Assembly (NCBI GenBank): GCA_002315945.1
Contig: DCIJ01000006.1
Location: forward strand, 1 to 31,518
DNA: 31,518 nt
DNA from: Lachnospiraceae bacterium UBA1729
Lineage (GTDB): Bacteria > Bacillota > Clostridia > Lachnospirales > Lachnospiraceae
Direction: 5' to 3'
The notes under the pieces are model-generated. The model made no database searches. It was not told the DNA's origin and was given only the letters and a program-made list of their open reading frames with translations. Position 1 is the stretch's first letter; every line of letters starts with the position of its first letter. The translations under genes and the position numbers were made by a program. Positions 7,837 through 14,880 of this stretch are shown piece by piece.

Positions 7837-10047
7837 TTATTTTACTTCAGTAATATAAATCTGGGTGGCATCATATTCATTCATGTCATAATCCAGATAC
7901 AAGCCTCTGCCCATTAGTGCAGCGCCACTAAAAGTCTGTCCTGTGAGGACGTTGCCATCTTCTATGAGATACTGCTTTTGGGGATCCAGACCCTTGAAGG
8001 GGATATATATTCTGCCTTCACTAAAATGCTTGTGTGTCTTAACCAGATTCAGCAGAGCCTTTGATTTGTCATCTGCTACAAATAACCAGGCACAATATTC
8101 TGTATTACTGATGGGATTTGTCAGACGATAATATTTTCCGTTATGAATTACATCCCAATATTTTTTGAAGGTTTCGATCTGGAGTGTTACCTCTTTTTTC
8201 TCATCTTCATTTAGCAATCCCAGATCCAGCTCATAGCCAAAGCTTCCTGACATGGCCACTACACCACGGGTGTTGATGGAGGTCAATCTGCCAGTCTGAT
8301 GGTTGGGAACTGCAGATACATGGCTGCCAACCACACTGGTAGGATAACCAAAGCTGGTTCCATACTGGATACGGAGTCTCTCGATGGCATCAGTATTATC
8401 AGAGCACCAGATCTGGGGGGTGTAATACATCATTCCCATATCAAAACGTCCGCCACCACCACAGCAGCCCTCGATATACATATCAGGATAACGGGTATTC
8501 AGTCGCTCGGCCAGGTCATAGGTTCCCAGAACAAAATTGTGAAGAATTACACCTCTGTTCTGAACACTGGCAGTAGCAGAGAAAACATCTGCGATACTGC
8601 GGTTGAAGTCCCATTTTACATATTCGATATTGGCAGTATCCAATATTTTGGTCATCATACTAAATACTTCATCAACCACTTCTTTTCTTGAAAAATCAAG
8701 AACCAGCTGACTGCGTCCGGTAATAGGATTTCTGTCAGGAGTCTTAAAAGCCCAGTCGGGATGATTTCTAAACAGCTGACTGTTTTCGTTTATCATTTCG
8801 GGCTCAAACCATAGACCAAATTTCATGCCGGCATCATTGACTTTTTTAGCCAGCTCTCCCATGGTGCACCCTAGCTTTTCTTCATTTACAAACCAGTCTC
8901 CCAGAGCCTTGTCGTCCAGGTCGCGGTTTCCAAACCAGCCATCGTCCAGAACGAACATCTCTACACCCAGTTCACTTGCTGTGCGGGCAATTTTCTCTAT
9001 TTTTTCTCCATCGAAATCAAAATAGGTTGCTTCCCAGTTGTTAATTAGTACTGGGCGTCTGGTAAGCTTGAATTTGCCCCTGCAGATATTGTGCCTGATA
9101 AAGCTGTGGAAGTTGTGGCTTAAGCGTGTAAGTCCTGCAGCTGAATAGGACATTACAGTCTCAGGCGCATCAAACACCTCTCCAGGATTGAGAGGCAGAA
9201 TAAACATATCTGAATTGATACCCATAGTCATGCGGGTTACCTGAAAGGCGTCCTTTTGAACCTGGGCAGCAAAATTGCCGCTGTACACAAATCCCATGCC
9301 ATAGGCTTCTCCAAAGTCCTCATTGGCATTCTGGTCGCATACTATTACGAAGGGATTTTCGTGATGGCTGGAGTGGCCTCTGCCACTGGATACTGTGTGA
9401 CAGGAACGACCAATGGCAATACGGTCAGGGATTCTTTCTTCCCCGTGCTTGCCATGGAACATAATTAAATCATGCTCTCCACCCATAATATCCAGACAGG
9501 CAGAATATATTTTGTGAATATTTAAGGCTTCTGATCCTAAGTTTTTAACTCTGACAGCTCTTGTAATAATATCCTTTTCTTCAAAGATGCTATATAACAA
9601 ATCCACTTCTATATTAAGAACGGTATCTGACAGTGTAATGGTAAGTGTTTCACAGGGGTCGTTATCCCCGTCCTGATATGAAGCCGGCAGATTGGGAATA
9701 GAATACTTACCCTTTGATATGCTGTGAGACTTGTATCTCAGGTCAGCACAGAAAACGCCATCACTATTTTGAACCTCAAGGCAGGTAATTCGGTAATCGC
9801 CCCCGCCCTGGAAGGAAAATTCCTGAGGCAGAGTATCCAGGGAATAGGTTCTGTCAGCTCCTGCATCATAGGGATTGCCAGAATTTCCTCTGTCAACATA
9901 GGCAATGGAATAGCTCATATCATCTGAGTCGGCAATTCTGCTTCCATAATAGGTGTGGAGAACATGCCCCATAGGAGATATCAGCATCTGATAGGAAGAA
10001 TTCTTTGAACTAAGAGTAATCAGATTTTTATTATTAACAATAGCCAT
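7837..10047 (-). CDS. Alpha-galactosidase, glycoside hydrolase family 36
   Basis: 736 residues, the usual length for bacterial GH36 enzymes (AgaA/RafA/MelA type). It hydrolyses terminal alpha-1,6-galactose from melibiose, raffinose, stachyose or galactomannan oligosaccharides. Seen in sequence: an N-terminal beta-sandwich region, then the barrel with FVLDDGWFG (365-373), GLWFEPEM (411-418), the nucleophile Asp480 in YVKWDFNR and the acid/base Asp550 in WCSDNTDA, plus a C-terminal beta domain. No signal peptide, so it acts in the cytoplasm on imported sugars. Translation begins at ATG behind AAGGAG. The gene follows araC on the same strand but has its own candidate promoter and a copy of the GAAANTGCGYRTTTT motif about 94 bases upstream. 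Confidence in family and activity is high; the natural substrate is inferred. Confidence 0.95.
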   Translation of the reverse strand: MAIVNNKNLITLSSKNSSYQMLISPMGHVLHTYYGSRIADSDDMSYSIAYVDRGNSGNPYDAGADRTYSLDTLPQEFSFQGGGDYRITCLEVQNSDGVFCADLRYKSHSISKGKYSIPNLPASYQDGDNDPCETLTITLSDTVLNIEVDLLYSIFEEKDIITRAVRVKNLGSEALNIHKIYSACLDIMGGEHDLIMFHGKHGEERIPDRIAIGRSCHTVSSGRGHSSHHENPFVIVCDQNANEDFGEAYGMGFVYSGNFAAQVQKDAFQVTRMTMGINSDMFILPLNPGEVFDAPETVMSYSAAGLTRLSHNFHSFIRHNICRGKFKLTRRPVLINNWEATYFDFDGEKIEKIARTASELGVEMFVLDDGWFGNRDLDDKALGDWFVNEEKLGCTMGELAKKVNDAGMKFGLWFEPEMINENSQLFRNHPDWAFKTPDRNPITGRSQLVLDFSRKEVVDEVFSMMTKILDTANIEYVKWDFNRSIADVFSATASVQNRGVILHNFVLGTYDLAERLNTRYPDMYIEGCCGGGGRFDMGMMYYTPQIWCSDNTDAIERLRIQYGTSFGYPTSVVGSHVSAVPNHQTGRLTSINTRGVVAMSGSFGYELDLGLLNEDEKKEVTLQIETFKKYWDVIHNGKYYRLTNPISNTEYCAWLFVADDKSKALLNLVKTHKHFSEGRIYIPFKGLDPQKQYLIEDGNVLTGQTFSGAALMGRGLYLDYDMNEYDATQIYITEVK

Positions 10048-10097
10048 AGTGGCTCCTTTCCGCTTTTTATTTCTTTGAAAAATTTAGCCATAGGGTG

Positions 10098-10126
10098 ATG
10101 TTAACAAAAAAGGAATATAGATACAA
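10098..10126 (-). promoter_or_regulatory. Candidate promoter of the alpha-galactosidase gene
   Basis: On the minus strand, TTGTAT (10126-10121), a 17-base spacer ending in TGT (extended -10) and TAACAT (10103-10098). The shared operator-like motif at 10141-10155 lies 14 bases upstream of the -35 box. Confidence 0.45.
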
Positions 10127-10140
10127 TTTGTTTTTGTTTG

Positions 10141-10155
10141 GAAAGTGCGCATTTT
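10141..10155. promoter_or_regulatory. Operator-like motif, copy 1 (ahead of GH36 gene)
   Basis: GAAAGTGCGCATTTT. It matches the copies at 11247-11261 and 11442-11456 to the consensus GAAANTGCGYRTTTT, a near palindrome around TGCGCA. It lies just upstream of the GH36 candidate promoter. Confidence 0.5.
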
Positions 10156-10200
10156 TAATCACTTTTGCAGATGGGAAGATTTACCTTCGGTACAGACAAG

Positions 10201-10228
10201 GAAAAAGGGATGGTAATTACCATCCCTT
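10201..10228 (-). terminator. Terminator of the AraC-type regulator, overlapping its stop codon
   Basis: A 24-bp perfect inverted repeat (10205-10228; half-site AAGGGATGGTAA) is followed on the minus strand by a T-rich run (10206-10201). The TAA stop codon of the regulator (10219-10217) lies at the apex of the hairpin, so terminating ribosomes would overlap the terminator. Confidence 0.8.
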
Positions 10229-11149
10229 ATATGCTGATATCTTATAGTTAAGTAATTTGCCCTGATAGTTTTCAGGATGACTTTTCCACTGATAGGGGGA
10301 GATGTCAAGAATCTTCTTGAAGTTCCTGTTCATGGTGGAGGTGGTGGCAAAGCCTGACTTGATGGCTACTATTTCCATGGAATCGTCATGCTTTTTCATA
10401 TACTCGCAGGCCATCTGAACCCTAACCAGATTGATGTATTCCATGGGTTTCATGTTCATACATTTCTCAAAAACCCTTCTGAAGTGGGTTTCACTCATAT
10501 TACAGGCTCTTGATAAATCTGATATCTGAAGAGGTTCATAATAATGGTCGGTAACCATGTCTATAGCCTGGGCGACCACTGTAATATCTACAGAAGAATT
10601 CTCCAGGGGAGCGCTTTCATCACGGTTTACTCTGGCAATATCCACTAAGAGTGTTAAGAGAGCACCCTGCACTGCTTCTATATATAATTCCTTTTGATCC
10701 CTCATTTCATTTAATATGTACAGAATCTCTTTTTCCAGAGCAGGTTCGCTTTGGGCATTGGTACAGATGGCCCCATGATTAATTCTCTTGACAAGATCCT
10801 TGAGAAATACAGGGTTTTTAGAATATCTTTCTTTTAAGAAGCTTTCTACGTCTACAAATAAATATTCAAAACGACTTAGGGTGTCAGGATCGGACTTGGT
10901 ATTATGAGGAAAATTGGCAGGAATCAGGGTTATTGTGCCTGCTCCATAGCGTTCAATCCTTCCATCCAGTTCCATTACGCCTTCTCCACCGTAACAGTAT
11001 CCAATCTCCATCAGGTTGTGAAAATGCTGATATCCAATCCCCAGACCATAGTTTTGAATCCATTTTTGGCCAAGCAGGGCCAGAAGCGGCTGGTTTTGCG
11101 GTATTTCATAATATCGAAACTGCAGAGCTTCCTTACTTTTTTTTGCCAT
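10217..11149 (-). CDS. AraC family transcriptional regulator with cupin-like sensor domain
   Basis: 310 residues. The N-terminal half (about 10-140) contains a cupin-like sugar-sensing domain (HNLMEIGYCYGGEGVMELDG, ITLIPANFPH). The C-terminal 100 residues form the two-helix-turn-helix AraC/XylS DNA-binding domain (LQISDLSRACNMSETHFRRV; IVAIKSGFATTSTMNRNFKK). It most likely senses galactose or a galactoside and controls the flanking alpha-galactosidase and the divergent ABC transporter/beta-galactosidase operon. Translation starts at ATG behind AGGGG. A well-formed promoter lies at 11210-11238, with an operator-like motif 8 bases beyond its -35 box, so autoregulation is plausible. The terminator hairpin overlaps the stop codon. 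The family is certain; the inducer and the direction of control are inferred from context. Confidence 0.92.
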   Translation of the reverse strand: MAKKSKEALQFRYYEIPQNQPLLALLGQKWIQNYGLGIGYQHFHNLMEIGYCYGGEGVMELDGRIERYGAGTITLIPANFPHNTKSDPDTLSRFEYLFVDVESFLKERYSKNPVFLKDLVKRINHGAICTNAQSEPALEKEILYILNEMRDQKELYIEAVQGALLTLLVDIARVNRDESAPLENSSVDITVVAQAIDMVTDHYYEPLQISDLSRACNMSETHFRRVFEKCMNMKPMEYINLVRVQMACEYMKKHDDSMEIVAIKSGFATTSTMNRNFKKILDISPYQWKSHPENYQGKLLNYKISAYKGW

Positions 11150-11209
11150 AATATACCCCTAATATAAAAATCAAGCCGGTTAGACTTTTTGACTAAAAAA
11201 TATGAAATT

Positions 11210-11238
11210 ATTATACCAATTATTGTAAAAATAGCCAA
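11210..11238 (-). promoter_or_regulatory. Promoter of the AraC-type regulator gene
   Basis: On the minus strand, TTGGCT (11238-11233), a 17-base spacer ending TGG (extended -10) and a perfect TATAAT (11215-11210). Start near 11203, about 54 bases before the ATG. Confidence 0.7.
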
Positions 11239-11246
11239 CTATAGTC

Positions 11247-11261
11247 GAAAATGCGCGTTTT
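11247..11261. promoter_or_regulatory. Operator-like motif, copy 2 (ahead of araC)
   Basis: GAAAATGCGCGTTTT, matching the consensus GAAANTGCGYRTTTT. It lies directly upstream of the -35 box of the regulator promoter and within the divergent region shared with the ABC operon. Confidence 0.5.
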
Positions 11262-11441
11262 ATATTTTTTTATATTAACTACAGGTTGATATTAAATGAT
11301 AAATTTGTACCATGCCAAGGGCGAAAAACACAAAAAAATAGTGCAACTTGTACACAATACAGAATTTGCACAGCTTTAACTCTTTTAAATGTTAAAGAAA
11401 TGTTAATGAAGTGTGAACAATGTGTTAATTAGCAAGCGCAT

Positions 11442-11456
11442 GAAATTGCGTATTTT
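11442..11456. promoter_or_regulatory. Operator-like motif, copy 3 (ahead of the sugar ABC operon)
   Basis: GAAATTGCGTATTTT, matching the consensus GAAANTGCGYRTTTT. It lies 66 bases before the start codon of the binding-protein gene. Confidence 0.45.
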
Positions 11457-11522
11457 TTGCTCGAAAATAACGCGAAGAAACAAAATGTTTCAAATAACTA
11501 AAATTTCCAAGGAGAGGACAAC

Positions 11523-12875
11523 ATGAAAAAGAAAATTTTAAGCGCAGTTCTTAGCGCAGCAATGGTTGCTTCTATGTTAGTTGGTTGTGGCGCTCAGCCA
11601 GCAGCTACTCAGGAAGCAGCAGCAGACACAAAAGCAGAAGCAAGCACAGATGCAGCAGCACCTGCAGCAAGCAGCGAAGGCGGAAACAAGCTTACAGTAT
11701 TTGCTTGGGATCCTAACTTCAATATTCCTGCACTTGAAGCAGCAGCAGCTGACTACAAGGCAAATGGTCATGATGATTTTGAACTTGAAATTATTGTTCA
11801 GTCAGGTTCATCTGATGTAGAAAGCGCAGTAACACTTGCTGGTTCATCAGGCGATTATTCAAACCTTCCTGATATCGTTCTTTTCCAGGATCACTGGATT
11901 CAGAAATATCACAGAGATTATCCTGATGCTTTCGTAAGCCTTGAAGGCGCTGATGTTAACTGGTCTGATTTCGGAGCAGAGAAGATTTCATACTCTACTA
12001 TCGACGGACAGCACTATGGTATGCCTGTAGATAACGGTACAGCAATCTTTGCTTACAGAACAGACATCCTTGCTGAATGTGGATACACAATGGCAGATGT
12101 AACAGGAATCACATGGGATCGCTTCACAGAGATCGGTGAAGAAGTATATGCTAAGACAGGCAAGCACCTCCTTTCAATGGATGGTGATGGAAACGACCTT
12201 ATTTATCTGATGCTTCAGGCTGAAGGCGAGTCACAGTGGAAGGATGGAGTTCCTACACTTGTTGGTAACCCTAAGGTAGTTTCAATCTGCGAGAAGATCG
12301 TAGACATGGCTAAGAAGAACGTATTATACCTTGCAAATGACTGGTCAGACTACACAGATCAGACAATCATTGGCGATATGGTAGCTGGTGTTTGCAATGG
12401 TAACTGGATTATTCCTACAATGGAGCAGGTAGCTGACAACAGCGGTAAGTGGGAAATCACAACAATGCCTACTCTTGATGGACACGAAGGATATGCTTCA
12501 AACGGTGGTTCTTCACTTTACATTACAGCAAACTGCAAGAACACAGACCTTGCAAAGGACTTCCTTGCTAAGACATTTGGTTCATCTTCACAGACTTATG
12601 ATGAGTCTCTGTTAAAGGGTGGTGTAATCGGATGCTACATTCCTGCAGGTCAGTCTGATGTATATCAGCAGGGTGTTGACTTCTTCAATGGTCAGGCAAT
12701 CTACTCAACAATCGTTGAAATGGGTGGACATGTTCCTACAATTGAGCAGAGTGATTATCACTACACACTTCGTACATACATGGCAGCAGCAATCATCAAT
12801 GCTAGAGATGGCGCTGACCTTATGACAGAGCTTCAGGCAGCTGAAGATCAGACAAAGTTTGAAATCGGTGGCTGA
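11523..12875 (+). CDS. Sugar ABC transporter substrate-binding lipoprotein (CUT1 type)
   Basis: 450 residues. The N-terminus is a lipoprotein signal peptide with lipobox LVGC (Cys22), followed by an Ala/Thr/Glu-rich linker (23-55) and the two-lobe solute-binding fold (LTVFAWDPNFNIPALEAAAADY; GMPVDNGTAIFAYRTDIL; IGDMVAGVCNGNWIIPTME). It captures an oligosaccharide outside the membrane and delivers it to the two permeases encoded next. Start ATG is preceded by AAGGAG. Codon choice is noticeably more uniform (frequent GCA, ACA, CTT) than in its neighbours, as expected for a very abundant protein. It is the first gene of the operon; a terminator-like hairpin separates it from the permeases. Gene context points to alpha/beta-galactosides as substrate, but the ligand is inferred. 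Confidence 0.93.
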   Translation: MKKKILSAVLSAAMVASMLVGCGAQPAATQEAAADTKAEASTDAAAPAASSEGGNKLTVFAWDPNFNIPALEAAAADYKANGHDDFELEIIVQSGSSDVESAVTLAGSSGDYSNLPDIVLFQDHWIQKYHRDYPDAFVSLEGADVNWSDFGAEKISYSTIDGQHYGMPVDNGTAIFAYRTDILAECGYTMADVTGITWDRFTEIGEEVYAKTGKHLLSMDGDGNDLIYLMLQAEGESQWKDGVPTLVGNPKVVSICEKIVDMAKKNVLYLANDWSDYTDQTIIGDMVAGVCNGNWIIPTMEQVADNSGKWEITTMPTLDGHEGYASNGGSSLYITANCKNTDLAKDFLAKTFGSSSQTYDESLLKGGVIGCYIPAGQSDVYQQGVDFFNGQAIYSTIVEMGGHVPTIEQSDYHYTLRTYMAAAIINARDGADLMTELQAAEDQTKFEIGG

Positions 12876-12902
12876 TTTTAATAGATATTAGTTCGGACTT
12901 AC

Positions 12903-12934
12903 GTGGGGAACCTCGAAGGGTTCCCCACTTTTTT
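12903..12934 (+). terminator. Intra-operon terminator/attenuator after the binding-protein gene
   Basis: GTGGGGAACC (12903-12912) pairs with GGTTCCCCAC (12919-12928) across a six-base loop, followed by six T (12929-12934). It probably lets only part of the transcripts continue into the permeases, or protects the 3' end of the binding-protein mRNA. Confidence 0.8.
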
Positions 12935-12976
12935 CAAAAAACATTGGGTATTCATTAGAAATATTGAGGTACTGGA

Positions 12977-13873
12977 ATGAATAATAAGAAAGTTAGCGTG
13001 CTTGCAAAACAGCACAGAGCAGGATGGATATATCTTATGCCTGCAACCCTGCTTTTAGCAGTCATGAGCTTCTGGCCCATGGTAAATGCTTTTCTCATGT
13101 CTCTGAAGACAGGTTCCTCTGCCAACATGCAGTGGAACAACCCCATCATAAACAATTACTTAAGAATGCAACAGGATAAATTATTTATCCGTTCAATTGG
13201 AAATACATTTTTGTATCTGATAATTCAGGTACCTATCATGCTGGTTGTAGCTATGCTTTTAGCACAGCTGCTTAACAACAAGGATTTAAGATTTAAGGGA
13301 TTATTCAGAACCTGCGTGTTCCTTCCCTGTGCAACATCTCTGGTTTCCTACTCACTGATTTTTAAATCAATGTTTGCAACCAACGGTCTGATCAATGCAC
13401 TGCTTGTTAACATTGGAATTTTGAAGGAGCCAATGAATTTCCTGGGAGTTCCTTCAACAGCCAAGGTTGTAATTATCCTGGCTCTTCTCTGGAGATGGAC
13501 AGGATACAACATGGTATTCTTCCTGGCCGGACTTCAGGGAATTGACTATGGTGTATATGAAGCGGCCAAGATCGACGGAGCTTCAAGCTGGCAGATTTTC
13601 TGGGATATCACAGTTCCACTGCTTATGCCTACTATCGTAATGACTGGTATCATGTCAATCAATGGTACATTACAGCTCTTCGATGAATCAGTAAACCTGA
13701 CAAATGGTGGTCCTGCAAACTCAACAATTACCATGTCACATTATATTTATAATGCGTCATTTGGTACCGGAACTAAAAACTTTGGATATGCAGCTGCTAT
13801 GTCCTTCGTAATCTTTATTATGGTTGCTGTATTATCAGCAATTAGTATGAAAGCAGGTGATAAGCGTGACTGA
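12977..13873 (+). CDS. Sugar ABC transporter permease (CUT1, MalF/MsmF type)
   Basis: 298 residues with about six membrane helices. The cytoplasmic EAA loop that docks on the ATPase is visible as YEAAKIDGASSWQIFWDITV starting near residue 194. It forms the membrane channel with the next gene product; the ATP-binding subunit is absent from the window and is presumably a shared MsmX-like protein encoded elsewhere. ATG 12977 follows GAGGT (12966-12970). The 3' end overlaps the start of the second permease. The sequence family is unambiguous; substrate specificity comes from the binding protein and the neighbouring galactosidases. Confidence 0.93.
   Translation: MNNKKVSVLAKQHRAGWIYLMPATLLLAVMSFWPMVNAFLMSLKTGSSANMQWNNPIINNYLRMQQDKLFIRSIGNTFLYLIIQVPIMLVVAMLLAQLLNNKDLRFKGLFRTCVFLPCATSLVSYSLIFKSMFATNGLINALLVNIGILKEPMNFLGVPSTAKVVIILALLWRWTGYNMVFFLAGLQGIDYGVYEAAKIDGASSWQIFWDITVPLLMPTIVMTGIMSINGTLQLFDESVNLTNGGPANSTITMSHYIYNASFGTGTKNFGYAAAMSFVIFIMVAVLSAISMKAGDKRD
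13855..13860 (+). promoter_or_regulatory. Ribosome binding site fixing the second permease start
   Basis: AGGTGA inside the end of the preceding gene, 5 bases before GTG 13866; it overlaps and disfavours the upstream in-frame GTG 13857. Confidence 0.5.
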
Positions 13874-14699
13874 GAAGAAAAATGTATCTGCAATTCAAAG
13901 AAGGCTGATTCCTTCATATATCTTTTTAGTAATCGTATCCTTTATATCTGTTTTTCCATTTTTTTGGATGATTACTGCTTCAACTAATAATACAGTAGAT
14001 ATCGCCAGAGGTAAGATCTGGTTTGGTAATGAACTGGCTGTTAACTTTGCTAATCTGACAGCTCAGCAGGATCTCTGGGGTTCACTTAGAAACTCCTTTG
14101 TATATGCAACAGGACAGACAATTGTAGCATTGTTAATCTGTTCTCTGGCTGGATATGGATTTGAACTCTATCATGATGGTGCCAAGGATAAGCTGTTTTC
14201 AGTGCTTCTTCTGGCTATGATGGTTCCTCAGGTTGCAACCATGATTCCATTATTTACCATGATTAGTAAGATGGGACTTTTGAATACCTTATGGGGCTTT
14301 ATGCTTCCTGTAATCTCAACACCATTCCTTATTATGATGTTCAGACAGAATTCAAGAAGCTTCCCTGTAGATATTATGGAAGCAGCCAGAATTGACGGAC
14401 TGCCTGAGTTCCAGATTTTTTACAAGATTTACATGCCTGTTATGAAGGCAACCTATGCAGCAGCAGCTGTTATTACTTTTATGAACGCATGGAACGCATA
14501 TATGTGGCCAAAGGTAGTATTGATTGATCCTAAGGCGCAGACAATGCCTATGCTCATTGCCAATCTGGCTAATGGATATGCAGTTGACTACGGAATGCTT
14601 ATGTTAGGCGTACTTTTCTGCTCTATACCTACTATGATTGTATTCTTCATCTTACAGAAACAGTTTGCAGAAGGTATTACCGGAGCAGTTAAGGGTTAA
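13866..14699 (+). CDS. Sugar ABC transporter permease (CUT1, MalG/MsmG type)
   Basis: 277 residues with about six membrane helices and the EAA loop MEAARIDGLPEFQIFYKIYM starting at about residue 171. It pairs with the preceding permease to form the heterodimeric importer. GTG 13866 is chosen because AGGTGA (13855-13860) sits 5 bases before it; the alternative GTG 13857 would overlap that site. The gene overlaps the preceding one by 8 bases, indicating translational coupling. A terminator-like hairpin at 14753-14786 separates it from the beta-galactosidase genes. Family assignment is firm. Confidence 0.92.
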   Translation: MTEKKNVSAIQRRLIPSYIFLVIVSFISVFPFFWMITASTNNTVDIARGKIWFGNELAVNFANLTAQQDLWGSLRNSFVYATGQTIVALLICSLAGYGFELYHDGAKDKLFSVLLLAMMVPQVATMIPLFTMISKMGLLNTLWGFMLPVISTPFLIMMFRQNSRSFPVDIMEAARIDGLPEFQIFYKIYMPVMKATYAAAAVITFMNAWNAYMWPKVVLIDPKAQTMPMLIANLANGYAVDYGMLMLGVLFCSIPTMIVFFILQKQFAEGITGAVKG

Positions 14700-14752
14700 T
14701 CCTATTATTCAAACAATAACAAACAAAAAATACAACTAATTATACAAAGATG

Positions 14753-14786
14753 TATGGGGGCCCAAAGGGCCCTCATATATATTTTT
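14753..14786 (+). terminator. Terminator-like hairpin between permease and GH2 beta-galactosidase
   Basis: An 11-bp stem (14753-14763 with 14767-14777, core GGGCCC/GGGCCC, one G-U pair) with an AAA loop. The T-run (14782-14786) begins 4 bases after the stem, so termination may be partial, leaving read-through to the enzymes. Confidence 0.65.
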
Positions 14787-14868
14787 AAAACAGATGTACA
14801 CAATGAGTTACCTTTGGGAGAGGGAATACAATAATATACTCCCGGGAGAGAAAAAATAATATTTGATC

Positions 14869-14873
14869 AAGGT
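14869..14873 (+). promoter_or_regulatory. Ribosome binding site fixing the GH2 start
   Basis: AAGGT lies 7 bases before ATG 14881 and favours it over the in-frame TTG 14863, which has only GGGAGAG 12 bases upstream. Confidence 0.5.
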
Positions 14874-14880
14874 AAAAAAG

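Larger units (their letters stand above)
11150..11522. promoter_or_regulatory. Divergent control region, araC / sugar ABC operon
   Basis: 373 bases without a gene. It holds the regulator promoter (11210-11238), two copies of the operator-like motif (11247-11261 and 11442-11456), and a further related stretch TCGAAAATAACGCGAAG (11461-11477) whose first eight bases repeat those at 11245-11252. The rest is very AT-rich. I found no convincing -35/-10 pair for the rightward operon, which would suit an activator-dependent promoter. A catabolite-repression cre-like stretch near 11431-11444 has at least two mismatches and is not claimed. Confidence 0.55.

Noticed and set aside
11431..11444. Catabolite-responsive (cre) site before the sugar operon
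   Set aside because: At least two mismatches at conserved positions; it also overlaps the better supported 15-bp motif region.
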